Position numbers and translations under genes: made by a program
Shown: piece by piece, positions 32,531 to 40,927 of the stretch
Position numbering within the stretch: position 1 is the stretch's first letter
Layout of the letters: the number at the start of each line of letters is the position of its first letter
NCBI GenBank assembly: GCA_964392085.1
Contig: CAYMOV010000015.1
Span: 1-44,793, forward strand
Length of the DNA stretch: 44,793 nucleotides
Reading direction: 5' to 3'
From: CAYMOV01 sp964392085
Lineage (GTDB): Bacteria > Oederibacteriota > Muellerivitia > Muellerivitales > Muellerivitaceae
The notes under the pieces: model-generated
The model's input: only the letters and a program-made list of their open reading frames with translations
Databases searched by the model: none
Told to the model about the DNA's origin: nothing

Positions 32531-33250
32531 ATGAGTATGAAAAAAGGCAGAAAACAAATCATTTGTATGGGCGGTGGCGGTTTTCTGATGGAGCCTCATA
32601 ATCCTTTGTTGGATCAATATATTCTGGGACAGTCGCCGAAGAAAAAGCCGAAGATTTGTTTTGTGGGTACTGCAAGCGGCGATCCGTCGTATAACAGCCA
32701 AAAATTTTTAAGGCTTTTCGGGAATTTTAAATGTGAACCCTCCTATTTGTCGTTATTCAAGCCTCCTAAAGGCAACTTGGAATCTTTTGTCCTGGAAAAG
32801 GACATCATCTATGTTGGCGGGGGCAATACGCGAAACCTCCTTTTGCTTTGGAAGGCGTGGGGCTTGGACAAGATAATGAAAAAAGCGTTGGATGGAGGCG
32901 TCGTCCTTTCCGGCGTCAGCGCCGGATCCATTTGCTGGTTTGAGGAAGGCGTGACCGATTCGTATCCGGGGAAGCTTGCGCCATTAAAATGCCTGGGCTT
33001 TTTAACGGGAAGCAACTGCCCGCATTACGATGGGGAGAAGGACAGGCGGCCCTCTTACCATAAGCTTTTAAGGGAAAAAAAGATCAAGAGCGGTTATGCG
33101 GCCGATGACGGCGTAGCGATCCATTTCATCGACGGATCGATCGCCAAGATCGTTTCATCACGTCCATTGGGCCGGGCATATCAAGTCGGTTGGCAAGGAG
33201 GCAAAGTTGTTGAAAAACCGATTGTGCCGGTTTATCTGGGCAAAGCCTGA
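32531..33250 (+). CDS. pepE: Peptidase E-like protein (S51 family)
   Basis: S51 peptidase E cleaves N-terminal aspartyl dipeptides; related proteins have a class I glutamine amidotransferase-like fold. The 239-residue protein has IICMGGGGFLMEP, the YVGGGNTRNLLLLWKAW segment, the nucleophile elbow GVSAGSICWFE near residue 133, and GSNCPHYDGEKDRR near 160 with the expected His. Codon use is visibly AT-richer than in polA before it and the signalling genes after it (many AAA, TTT, GGA and CAT codons), which points to acquisition from a lower-GC genome. ATG 32531 has AAGGA upstream. Confidence 0.85.
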   Translation: MSMKKGRKQIICMGGGGFLMEPHNPLLDQYILGQSPKKKPKICFVGTASGDPSYNSQKFLRLFGNFKCEPSYLSLFKPPKGNLESFVLEKDIIYVGGGNTRNLLLLWKAWGLDKIMKKALDGGVVLSGVSAGSICWFEEGVTDSYPGKLAPLKCLGFLTGSNCPHYDGEKDRRPSYHKLLREKKIKSGYAADDGVAIHFIDGSIAKIVSSRPLGRAYQVGWQGGKVVEKPIVPVYLGKA

Positions 33251-33483
33251 AACTGTCCAAGACGGGGGCCCGGATCGGATAAAGACAAAGTAACGATTCA
33301 GTTGCTTAAACCGTGGACACCTTGAGGGCGAACGATTAAAAATTTAATTTATGTGACTTTAAGTATTATATATTTTGGGCGGTGAAGAGTAAGGGCGCAT
33401 TTCATTCTTTGAGCTTTCCCGCGACCGGGAGCCGGAGCGGACAGGGATAGTCGCTCACCTTGGATTATATGGAGAAGCCAGCC
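33251..33483. other. AT-rich intergenic region between convergent genes
   Basis: This 233-bp stretch separates peptidase E from the minus-strand signalling genes. It contains an AT-rich block (33335-33375, AAAAATTTAATTTATG and TATTATATATTTT), then GC-rich CCCGCGACCGGGAGCCGG. No gene or clear terminator was found. The AT-rich block matches the composition of peptidase E and may be part of the same transferred segment. Confidence 0.5.
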
Positions 33484-35229
33484 TTACCAAGACGGGGCTT
33501 TCAACCAGAGGGCCTCCGCCTCGTCGGCCGGGAGGGGCTTTGAGAAAAAATAACCCTGGCCCTGGGAACAGCCCATCCTCCTGAGCAGTTCCAACTCACC
33601 CTTCGTCTCGATCCCCTCGGCTACGACCTCCAATTTCAGGTTCCCGGCCAACGACAGGATGGTCCGGACGATCTCGGCCTTTTCGCCGTCCCGATCCATG
33701 TTCTGGACGAAGGATTTGTCCACCTTCAGGCAATCCAAGGGGAACTTATGGAGGCGGCTCAGGGAAGAATAGCCCGTCCCGAAGTCGTCGAGCGAGAACC
33801 GGCAGCCAAAGGCGCGGAGTTGTTGGAGGTCGCCCAAGAACGAATCGGGATCGTTCATGGCGTCCGATTCGGTGATTTCCAGTGAGACCTGGCCGGGGGA
33901 GACGCTTTGGCGGTGGATGGTCTCCATCAACCGGTCCGCCCAACCGGGCTGGGTCATTTGGCGTCCCGAAAGGTTCAGGCTCATGGTGAGGGGGGGCTGT
34001 TCCCCTTGGCGGTGGGTCCACCTCCCGAGCTGACGGCAGCCCTCCTCCAGGATCCACTGACCCAAGGGGACGATGAGGCCCGTATCCTCCGCCAGGGGGA
34101 TGAAATCCAACGGCGGCACCAGACCCCGGACCGGATGGCGCCAACGGACCAGGGCCTCGAACCCGGTGATCCGGCCCTTCCGGAGGGAAACGATCGGTTG
34201 GTAATGCAGTTCGAATTCCCCGCGATCGAGGGCGGTATGGAGATCGGTCTCCATTTTCAACCGCTTAGGGCTGTCCCGGCGCATGGTGGGGTCGTAAACC
34301 TGGTATTGGTTTCGGCCGAGGGCCTTGGCCCGGTAGAGGGCGTCCCGGCTGTTTTCGTTGAGCCGTTGGGGATCTCCCTGGCCCTTTTCCCAGGCGACGC
34401 CCAGGCTGGCGGTCAAGTGGATCTCCTGGTCCTGGTACTTGAAGGGGGCGGAAAGGACCCCGAGGACCCGTTCGGCGGCGTTCACGACCTCCCGATGCTC
34501 CGCGAGCCCCTCCAGGAGGAGGGCGAAGTCATCCCCCTCGAAACGGGAGGCGGTATCCCCCGGCCCGGCGCAGTGCTCCAAGCGGCGCGCCACGGCCACC
34601 AGCAATTCGTTCCCGGCTTGGGAACCCAGGCCCTCGTTGACCAGGCGGAACCGGTCCAGGTTGAGGTGGATCACCGCCGGGGGGGGCGTTCCGCCCCGTT
34701 GGGCACGATCGACCGCGACCTTGAGCCGGTCGAGGAACAGCGCCGGCTTCGGGAGCCCGGTGAGCGTGTCGTAGAGGGAGCTTTTTTGGAGCGTTTCCGC
34801 CGCGTCGCGGATTTCGGTGACGTCGGACATGGACCCGGCCATCCGGGTGGCGCGGCCCGACGCATCCCAGAGGGTCTGCCCCTTGAACCGCATCCAACGG
34901 TAGTGCCCCTCCTGGTTTTTCATCCGGGACTCATGCGCGAAGGGAAGGGCGTCGAGGTTTTGGTGGGCCGAGATCTTTTCCAAGAGCCAGAATCGGTCTT
35001 CCGGGTGGATGTGGCGGAACCACTCGTCGGGGGTCCCCGAAATGTCCTGGCCCGGCAGGCCCAGAAGTTCCCGCCAACGGGCCGATAGGAACAGATTGTT
35101 CGTGAGGAGGTCCCAATCCCAAAGCCCGTCGTTGGCCCCCTTCACGGCCAGCATGTACCTCTCCAGTTCGGTTGGAGGTCCCGGGTGGGCCGTGGGTGGA
35201 TGGCGGTTTTCGGGCGGGGTTTCATTCAT
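33484..35229 (-). CDS. PAS-GGDEF-EAL c-di-GMP phosphodiesterase
   Basis: The 581-residue soluble protein has a PAS domain (about 22-140; GLWDWDLLTNNLFLSARWRE, WMRFKGQTLWDASG), a GGDEF domain (145-310) and an EAL domain (325-575). The GGDEF active site reads FEGDDF near residue 230, and the RxxD inhibitory site is absent (GPGD), so cyclase activity is doubtful. The EAL half keeps FEALVRWRH near 357, LNLSGRQ, EITESDAM, LDDFGTGYSSLSRL near 480, LKVDKSFV, AEGIET and QGYFFSKPL, so it should hydrolyse c-di-GMP. It is the last of three signalling genes on this strand, 324 bp after the histidine-kinase-like gene. Confidence 0.9.
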   Translation of the reverse strand: MNETPPENRHPPTAHPGPPTELERYMLAVKGANDGLWDWDLLTNNLFLSARWRELLGLPGQDISGTPDEWFRHIHPEDRFWLLEKISAHQNLDALPFAHESRMKNQEGHYRWMRFKGQTLWDASGRATRMAGSMSDVTEIRDAAETLQKSSLYDTLTGLPKPALFLDRLKVAVDRAQRGGTPPPAVIHLNLDRFRLVNEGLGSQAGNELLVAVARRLEHCAGPGDTASRFEGDDFALLLEGLAEHREVVNAAERVLGVLSAPFKYQDQEIHLTASLGVAWEKGQGDPQRLNENSRDALYRAKALGRNQYQVYDPTMRRDSPKRLKMETDLHTALDRGEFELHYQPIVSLRKGRITGFEALVRWRHPVRGLVPPLDFIPLAEDTGLIVPLGQWILEEGCRQLGRWTHRQGEQPPLTMSLNLSGRQMTQPGWADRLMETIHRQSVSPGQVSLEITESDAMNDPDSFLGDLQQLRAFGCRFSLDDFGTGYSSLSRLHKFPLDCLKVDKSFVQNMDRDGEKAEIVRTILSLAGNLKLEVVAEGIETKGELELLRRMGCSQGQGYFFSKPLPADEAEALWLKAPSW

Positions 35230-35380
35230 AGGGGCCTAGCCTCAAGGGATGGAGGCAGTATATCCCCGGGAGGGGGAAGTTGGCCACGAACATGACAATC
35301 CATGTGGATTTTCGGCATGGGTGGGGGCGTCCCGCCGGGCATCGGGGTGGGAAGAGCCGGCTGGAAGCGCACTAAATGCG

Positions 35381-35487
35381 GCTGTCAGCTCTCAGCGGTC
35401 GGCTCTCGGCGAAAGACCACGAATACGAAGCCATCGGGAGTTTTTCGCTGGTCGCCGACAGCTGACCGCAGACCGCTTGTCCCATTG
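35381..35487. repeat. GCTGTCAGCTCTCAGCGGTC-type inverted repeat
   Basis: GCTGTCAGCTCTCAGCGGTC (about 35382-35401) and GGCTCTCGGCGAAAG are opposed by TTTTCGCTGGTCGCC and GACAGCTGACCGCAG (about 35444-35475). It lies in the 324-bp gap between the two minus-strand signalling genes. The flanks hold nothing else recognised; downstream of it a short AT-rich block (35498-35525) precedes the stop of the kinase-like gene. Confidence 0.55.
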
Positions 35488-35553
35488 ATGGTTCATTTTG
35501 AGAGGGGATATTTAACCGCGCAAAAGGATGGGACTGCCTTCAACCGGCCGTGA

Positions 35554-38500
35554 TCAGGCCTTCTTTTGGAACAGCGGTAGGACCACAATGATCGTGGTGC
35601 CCTTCCCGGGCTCGGACCTGGCCGACACGGTGCCGCCGTGGCGCTCCAGGATGCGGCGGCACACCAGCAGGCCCATGCCCGCGCCGCCCGGGGTGATCTC
35701 CTCGCCCAGGGGGATCGGCTTGAACAACCCCTCCAGGCGCTCCTCGTCCATCCCGACGCCGTTGTCCTCGATCTCCATCTGGCACCAACCAGGCGATTGG
35801 CTCTTCTCGGGCGGGCGGATCACCTGCCCCCGGACCTCGATCTCGAGGGGTACACCAGGCCGCGCGTGCTTAAGCGAATTGTCGAAGAGGTGCTTGAACA
35901 TGATGCGGAGGTAGTCGGGATCGGCCTCCACGACGGGCAGGTCCTCGATCTGGAAGGTGGCCTTGGTCTTCTGCCGCAGCTCGGAGAAGCCCTCGGAGGT
36001 CTCGCGGGCCACCAGGGACAGGTCCAGGGCCACGCAATGGAGCTCCCGGGACAGGACCCACTGGTACTCGAACCAGCGCTCCAGACGTACCGTGGCGTTC
36101 CGGGCCGAGGAGTCGAGGTGGTCCAGGTGTTCCTGGCCCTCGGGGTTGATGGCCCACCCGGCCCGGTCCTTCAACCCGGCGGCGTGGCGGCGGATCCTCT
36201 CAATGTCCTCCATCAGGCGTCCCACCACGGGAGTGGTCGCCGAAAGCACTTCCTTCTGGGATTGCTCCAGCCGGGCCAGGTAGTTCCGGGTGGCCTGTTC
36301 CTCCCGGGTGCGGACGGCCAGGTCCCGGATCAACAGGACCAAACCAACGGGCCGACCGGGTTGGCCCAGGGGGGTGAGGCTCGCGAGCAGCTCGATCTCG
36401 CCGCCGTCCACGCGGGCGAGGTTGAGGGGCTCATCGATGACGGGCGCCTGGCGGGCCTTCTCCAGGATCGCGCGCCAGGCGTCCCACCAGGCCTCCGGGG
36501 CCAGGTCCAGCAGGGTCTTGCCCAGGCATTCCGCGAGGGGTCGGCCCAGCAAAAGCGCCGCCTCGGCGTTCAGTTTCACCACTTGTCCCTCGGGGGTGAG
36601 GGACAGCAAACCCGCGGGCGCGGCTTCCGCCACGCCGATCCAGTTCTCGGGGGAAATATCAGGGATCTCGCGGCCTGAGGGCCAGAGGACGGCGAGGAAC
36701 CCCGGGCCCCCGGGGTCGTCGCGCTTCACCGCCATCAAACGGCCCTTGAAGGATTCCCCGCCGGAGAGCCAGGCCACCGGCGCGCTTCCCAGGTGGGACG
36801 ACTTTTCGATGGCTTCCTTCCAATCACCGGGCTCCGGCGTGATCTCTTCCAGGCGTTTGCCGAGGGTTTCATGGGGATCCAACCCCAGTCCGGGGAACGC
36901 GCCACCGCCCACGAAGGTCACCAGGCCCTCCCGATCCGTCAGGAGGTAAGCCTCCGGGGACGCGTCCAACAGGCCTACGAGGTTCTCGAGGCGTTCCTGG
37001 GTTGAGCGGGCGCCCCGTTCGCGCTCGGTCACCTCAATGGCCGACCCGGCGCAACCCGCGGCCTTGCCTTGGGCGTCCTCCAAAGGGGCCAGGTGGATCT
37101 CCCACCAAAGCCCGCCGATCTCCTCCCGGGCGTTGAACCGTTCCCCCGCGAGGGCCCGCTTGAGGATCTCGGGGGTCCGGGGGATGCCCCGGGGCGTCTC
37201 CGAGGCGTTCTTGCCGACCAGTTCCCCGGGGGCCAGGCCCAGCTTGAGCAATCCCCGGCCCTCCAGGACGCGGTAAACGCCCAGGGCGTCGAGCGCGAAG
37301 AGGATGCCGGGAGTGCCGGCGGCGGCGGCCCGGAGGGGTTCGAACAGGTCCTTCTCCTTCTTCGAGGCGTCCCGGAGCCTTTGGTATTCCTCCTTGCGTT
37401 TCACCTCCTGGTCGGCGGCCGACGAGACCTCGGCTTGGAGTTTCTGGACGAGTTTGGCGGTCTCGACGGAGGAGTGTTGGAGGGCCTTTTCCCTCGCTCC
37501 GGCCGCGCCGAGTTCGGACTCAAGGGTGGTGATGCGCTCATGGAGACGGCGCTCGCCATGGGTGTCCTGGAGAACGGCCAAAAGCAGGTCGGCCTCGCCC
37601 AGGACGATCCGCTGCAGCTCCACCCGGAAGTCCACCACGCGGCCATGGGTGTCGGGGGAGGTCCACTCGAAGCTTTGGGGTTCCTGGTTGATGGCCCGCT
37701 CGAAATGGGAGAGAAGGGCCTCGCGCGAGAAGGGGGGCGCGCCGGGGGAAAGGGGATCCAGCCCGCCCTCGACCAGGGTCTCGGGGCTGCAGCCGAAGAG
37801 GGCACCGGCCGCGGGGGTGGCTTCCACCACGCGGCTGGTGACCGGATCCAACAGGATGCAGGGGGCCGCCGCGGGCCCGAAGAGCGCCTTGAGGCGGTCC
37901 CGTTCGGCGGCGGCCGCCAAAAGCTCGGACCGCATCACGCCGACATCGGTGAAGACGCCCAGGACCCTTAGGTCCCCCCCCACTTGGATCCGACGGAAGG
38001 ATACCCGGACCACGCGCTCACCGCCGGTCCTTTCCTTGATCCGCAGGAGGCTTGAGGAAGCTCCGTCCCTGACGGCTTTTTGCATGAGCCGCGCGGTGTC
38101 GCCCGACGGCGCGTCGGCGTCCAGGGGAAGGAGGACCGGGGGGTTCTCGGTGAGCAATTGGCCCCGTGGATAACCCGTCATGTCCAGGAAGCGGTCGTTC
38201 ACCCCGGTGAGGATCCCCTGGTCGGGGTTGAAGACCGCTAGGCCGTCGTCCACGGCCCGCAGCATCTCCAGGGAATCCGCGGCCAACCCCACTTGGGTCC
38301 GGAGGGACCGGCGCATCCCCTCGAAACCCGACCGGGCCGTGAAAAAGGAGGCGCCCACCAGGAGGAAGCACACCCCCAGGCCCGCCCCGAGGATGCGTTC
38401 GGTGGCCCGGGTTTCCACTTGGAGGGTGCTGAGGGCCAAGGAGCGGGACTGCGTCTCGTCCCGAACCAGGTCGCGGAGGACCGCGCGCGTCAGGTCGCCC

Positions 38501-39057
38501 AATTCACGGACCTTGGGGAGGGGCGTCGGGGCCGGCGGCTCAACCGGGATGGGGGGCGTTTTCACCTTGGGGACCCGCCGGCCCTTGGGAAGCTTGGGGG
38601 AGGCGGAAACCTTGGGTTCGGGGGTCGCCTGGGCCCTTGGGAACAGCGACCCGGGTTCCCCGGGCAGGCGGAGATCCAAGGCGTCGTGGAGGAGGCCGGT
38701 CAGGAGCTCAAGGCGTTGCCGTTGGGCGGCCGAGGACTGGAGATGGGGTGACAGGCGGTCCCGCTCGTCGAGGGCCTGTTGGAGGCTGGCGCGGGCCTCC
38801 TTCACGAGTTCCGGGTCGGCGGACTGGCCGAAGGCGAAGCGGGACCGTTCGGCTTCCGCCACCCGCGAGGCGATGGCCTCCACCGAGGACACGGCCTCGG
38901 TGGACCGTTGGACCTCCAGGCGCGCCGATTCGAGGGGGGCCCTTTGCTGGTACGCGAGGAAGAAGGTGACCAAGATGCCGACCGCGGCCAGGAAGGTGAA
39001 GGTCCAGGCCCGGGCGGCGCCGCCCGGGTCCGGGGAGGCTGGGGCGGGTCTCACCAT
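35554..39057 (-). CDS. Multi-PAS histidine-kinase-like protein lacking the phospho-acceptor His
   Basis: The 1167-residue protein has a membrane helix at about 18-38, an extracytoplasmic helical region with a proline-rich insert (about 150-185), a second helix near 225-243, about five PAS-like domains (262-375, 385-505, 590-690, 700-800, 805-915) and a coiled coil between the second and third. The C-terminal ATPase domain is complete: N box FDNSLKHA near 1060, EDNGVGMD near 1099, GAGMGLLVCRRILERHGG near 1127. The preceding dimerisation region resembles phytochrome-type HisKA (DSSARNATVRLERWFEYQWV), but where SHDLxEP is expected it reads VLSATTPVVGRL near 940, with no His. Its start overlaps the upstream gene by 7 bp. 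Confidence 0.85.
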   Translation of the reverse strand: MVRPAPASPDPGGAARAWTFTFLAAVGILVTFFLAYQQRAPLESARLEVQRSTEAVSSVEAIASRVAEAERSRFAFGQSADPELVKEARASLQQALDERDRLSPHLQSSAAQRQRLELLTGLLHDALDLRLPGEPGSLFPRAQATPEPKVSASPKLPKGRRVPKVKTPPIPVEPPAPTPLPKVRELGDLTRAVLRDLVRDETQSRSLALSTLQVETRATERILGAGLGVCFLLVGASFFTARSGFEGMRRSLRTQVGLAADSLEMLRAVDDGLAVFNPDQGILTGVNDRFLDMTGYPRGQLLTENPPVLLPLDADAPSGDTARLMQKAVRDGASSSLLRIKERTGGERVVRVSFRRIQVGGDLRVLGVFTDVGVMRSELLAAAAERDRLKALFGPAAAPCILLDPVTSRVVEATPAAGALFGCSPETLVEGGLDPLSPGAPPFSREALLSHFERAINQEPQSFEWTSPDTHGRVVDFRVELQRIVLGEADLLLAVLQDTHGERRLHERITTLESELGAAGAREKALQHSSVETAKLVQKLQAEVSSAADQEVKRKEEYQRLRDASKKEKDLFEPLRAAAAGTPGILFALDALGVYRVLEGRGLLKLGLAPGELVGKNASETPRGIPRTPEILKRALAGERFNAREEIGGLWWEIHLAPLEDAQGKAAGCAGSAIEVTERERGARSTQERLENLVGLLDASPEAYLLTDREGLVTFVGGGAFPGLGLDPHETLGKRLEEITPEPGDWKEAIEKSSHLGSAPVAWLSGGESFKGRLMAVKRDDPGGPGFLAVLWPSGREIPDISPENWIGVAEAAPAGLLSLTPEGQVVKLNAEAALLLGRPLAECLGKTLLDLAPEAWWDAWRAILEKARQAPVIDEPLNLARVDGGEIELLASLTPLGQPGRPVGLVLLIRDLAVRTREEQATRNYLARLEQSQKEVLSATTPVVGRLMEDIERIRRHAAGLKDRAGWAINPEGQEHLDHLDSSARNATVRLERWFEYQWVLSRELHCVALDLSLVARETSEGFSELRQKTKATFQIEDLPVVEADPDYLRIMFKHLFDNSLKHARPGVPLEIEVRGQVIRPPEKSQSPGWCQMEIEDNGVGMDEERLEGLFKPIPLGEEITPGGAGMGLLVCRRILERHGGTVSARSEPGKGTTIIVVLPLFQKKA

Positions 39058-40751
39058 GTGGGCTTCGCCGTCAGGAGCCCCCAGGCTCCGCTTTCATCCA
39101 GGGGCCTGGAGAAGTAAAAGCCTTGGGCGTATTGGCAGCCCCACTCGCGCATCTTTTCCATCTGGGCGCGGTTCTCGATGCCCTCGGCCACCACGGGGAT
39201 CATCAGGTTGCGCGCCCGGCTCACGTGGGATTTGGCCCGTTCCTCGGACTCCCGGCCCTGGGTGACCCCCGAGACCACCTCGCGGTCGAGCTTCAGGAAG
39301 GACACCGGCAGCCGTTGGAGCGTCGAGAGAAAGCCGTCGTCCATGCCGAAGTTGTCCACGGCCCAACGCACGCCGCTCTTGGCGAGGGCGGCCATGGGGC
39401 CCGAGACCTTGGCGCCGTGGAGCTTCAGGTCGATCTCCGACGCCTCCAGGATGAGGGAAGGGGCCAGGAAGCCGCTGATCTCCAGGGCCTTGCGGACCGC
39501 CTCGGCGAGTTGGGCCGAGACCAGGTGGGGGCCGCCGATGTTGACGCTCAACAGCAGGGGCGGGTTGGGCTTGAAGTGCTTGTTCCAATCCTGGGTCTTG
39601 CGGCAGGCCACCGAGAGCACCTGGGCCTCGATGGCCTTCAGGAGCCCGGATTCCTCGGCCACCTTGAGGAACTCGCCGGGCGCGATGACCTGTTCGTCCA
39701 GGACCCGTTTCCACCGTACCAGGGCCTCGAACCCGGCCAACTTGCCGTCCTCCAGGGAGACCCAGGGCAGGTATTGGACCCGGAAATCCTCCCGTTGGAC
39801 GGCCTCCTCCAGCCGGGCGATGAGCTTCTTCTTGCTCTCGGGGTCCAACTCGGAGCTCATCCGTCGGCTGGGAAGGGAGACCGTCCCCGTGGACTTCGTC
39901 AGCCGTGACGTCCTCGCCGACTCGAGGATGGAGGGCGCGTCGGGGAACTCCGGGTTTCCCTCGACGGTGCCGGCGTCCACCGAGACGTAGACTTCCTGGC
40001 CGTCGAGTTGGTAGCTGTGGGCGGCGGCCAACCGGAGGCGTTCGAGGACCTTCTCGGCGTCCTGGGGATCCCGCACCCGGCCTAAGAGGACCGCGAACTC
40101 GCTGCCGCCGATGCGGCCCAGGGTGTCGCAGGCCCGCAGGCCCTTCTCGAGGTTCTGGGAGGCGAGGGCGAGGACGGGTTCGAGGGCCTCCCAGTGGGCG
40201 GTCGCGCCGCCCGGCAGCATGGGGCGAAGCTCGATGCTCATCACCGAGAAATGCTCCAGGGGATACCGCTTGTGGTGTTGGAGAACCCGGTCGATCCGGT
40301 CGAGGAACAGGGCCCGGTTCGGGAGCCCGGTGAGGGAGTCCCGGAAGGCGTCCTTGAGGATGTGCCGTTCCGCCAGCTTGCGCTCGGTGATGTCGATCTG
40401 GAAACCCGAGAGGCGGTGGGGGCGGCCCTGGGAGTCGCGCTGGGCGAGGCCGCGGCAATGCATCCAACGGGTGCTGCCGTCGCGGTGGGTCAGGCGGTAC
40501 TCGACATCCAGGCGGTTGGAGAGCCCCTCGAGGTGCGCCGCGATCTGGGTGCGGAGGCTGTTCTGGTCCGCGGGATCGATGATCCGGTACCAGGCGTCGG
40601 CGGTCCCCTCCATCTCGCCGTTCTCGTAACCCGCCTGGGACTTCCAACGGGGCGAGAAATAGATGTGGTTGTCGGAAAGGTCCCAATCCCAAAGGCCTTC
40701 CAGGGCTTGGAGGGCTTGGAACAGGGCTTGGATTTCAGGTTCGGGGGTCAT
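39051..40751 (-). CDS. PAS-GGDEF-EAL protein with degenerate active sites
   Basis: The 566-residue soluble protein has a PAS domain (about 8-130; LWDWDLSDNHIYFSPRWKSQ), a GGDEF domain (135-290) and an EAL domain (305-560). The GGDEF site is IGGSEFAVLL near residue 215, with Ser replacing Asp. The RxxD inhibitory site five residues before it is intact (RACDTLGRIGGSEF). The EAL half keeps FEALVRW, SVNIGG, LEASEID, LKLDRE, AEGIEN and AQGFYFSRP, but DDFGTGYSS reads DNFGMDDGF near 465, losing one metal-binding Asp. It may bind rather than turn over c-di-GMP. It is first in the three-gene signalling cluster and overlaps the next gene by 7 bp. Confidence 0.88.
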   Translation of the reverse strand: MTPEPEIQALFQALQALEGLWDWDLSDNHIYFSPRWKSQAGYENGEMEGTADAWYRIIDPADQNSLRTQIAAHLEGLSNRLDVEYRLTHRDGSTRWMHCRGLAQRDSQGRPHRLSGFQIDITERKLAERHILKDAFRDSLTGLPNRALFLDRIDRVLQHHKRYPLEHFSVMSIELRPMLPGGATAHWEALEPVLALASQNLEKGLRACDTLGRIGGSEFAVLLGRVRDPQDAEKVLERLRLAAAHSYQLDGQEVYVSVDAGTVEGNPEFPDAPSILESARTSRLTKSTGTVSLPSRRMSSELDPESKKKLIARLEEAVQREDFRVQYLPWVSLEDGKLAGFEALVRWKRVLDEQVIAPGEFLKVAEESGLLKAIEAQVLSVACRKTQDWNKHFKPNPPLLLSVNIGGPHLVSAQLAEAVRKALEISGFLAPSLILEASEIDLKLHGAKVSGPMAALAKSGVRWAVDNFGMDDGFLSTLQRLPVSFLKLDREVVSGVTQGRESEERAKSHVSRARNLMIPVVAEGIENRAQMEKMREWGCQYAQGFYFSRPLDESGAWGLLTAKPTW

Positions 40752-40927
40752 GGAGGTCCCATAGGGCTTGTCGAAGAACGTATCATAACAGAAACGAAGT
40801 CCCGTAAAAGGGCGCCTTGCACGTCGGTGGACCGTCCTAAAGCCGCCGAATTGCCCCGGAATTCGGAAAGGCGGGGCCCGCCGGCGGGATCACAACCCAT
40901 ACAGCTTCCCCGCGCGTGGGCGACTCT

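Noticed and set aside
33907..35088. Plus-strand open frame of about 390 codons opposite the PAS-GGDEF-EAL gene
   Set aside because: The minus strand carries intact EAL motifs; the plus frame has only Gly/Glu/Pro-rich sequence without family similarity.
39094..40692. Minus-strand frame of about 530 codons overlapping the degenerate GGDEF-EAL gene
   Set aside because: It is a shifted frame on the same strand, rich in Arg, Pro and Gly, with no motif. The PAS, GGDEF and EAL motifs are in the other frame.
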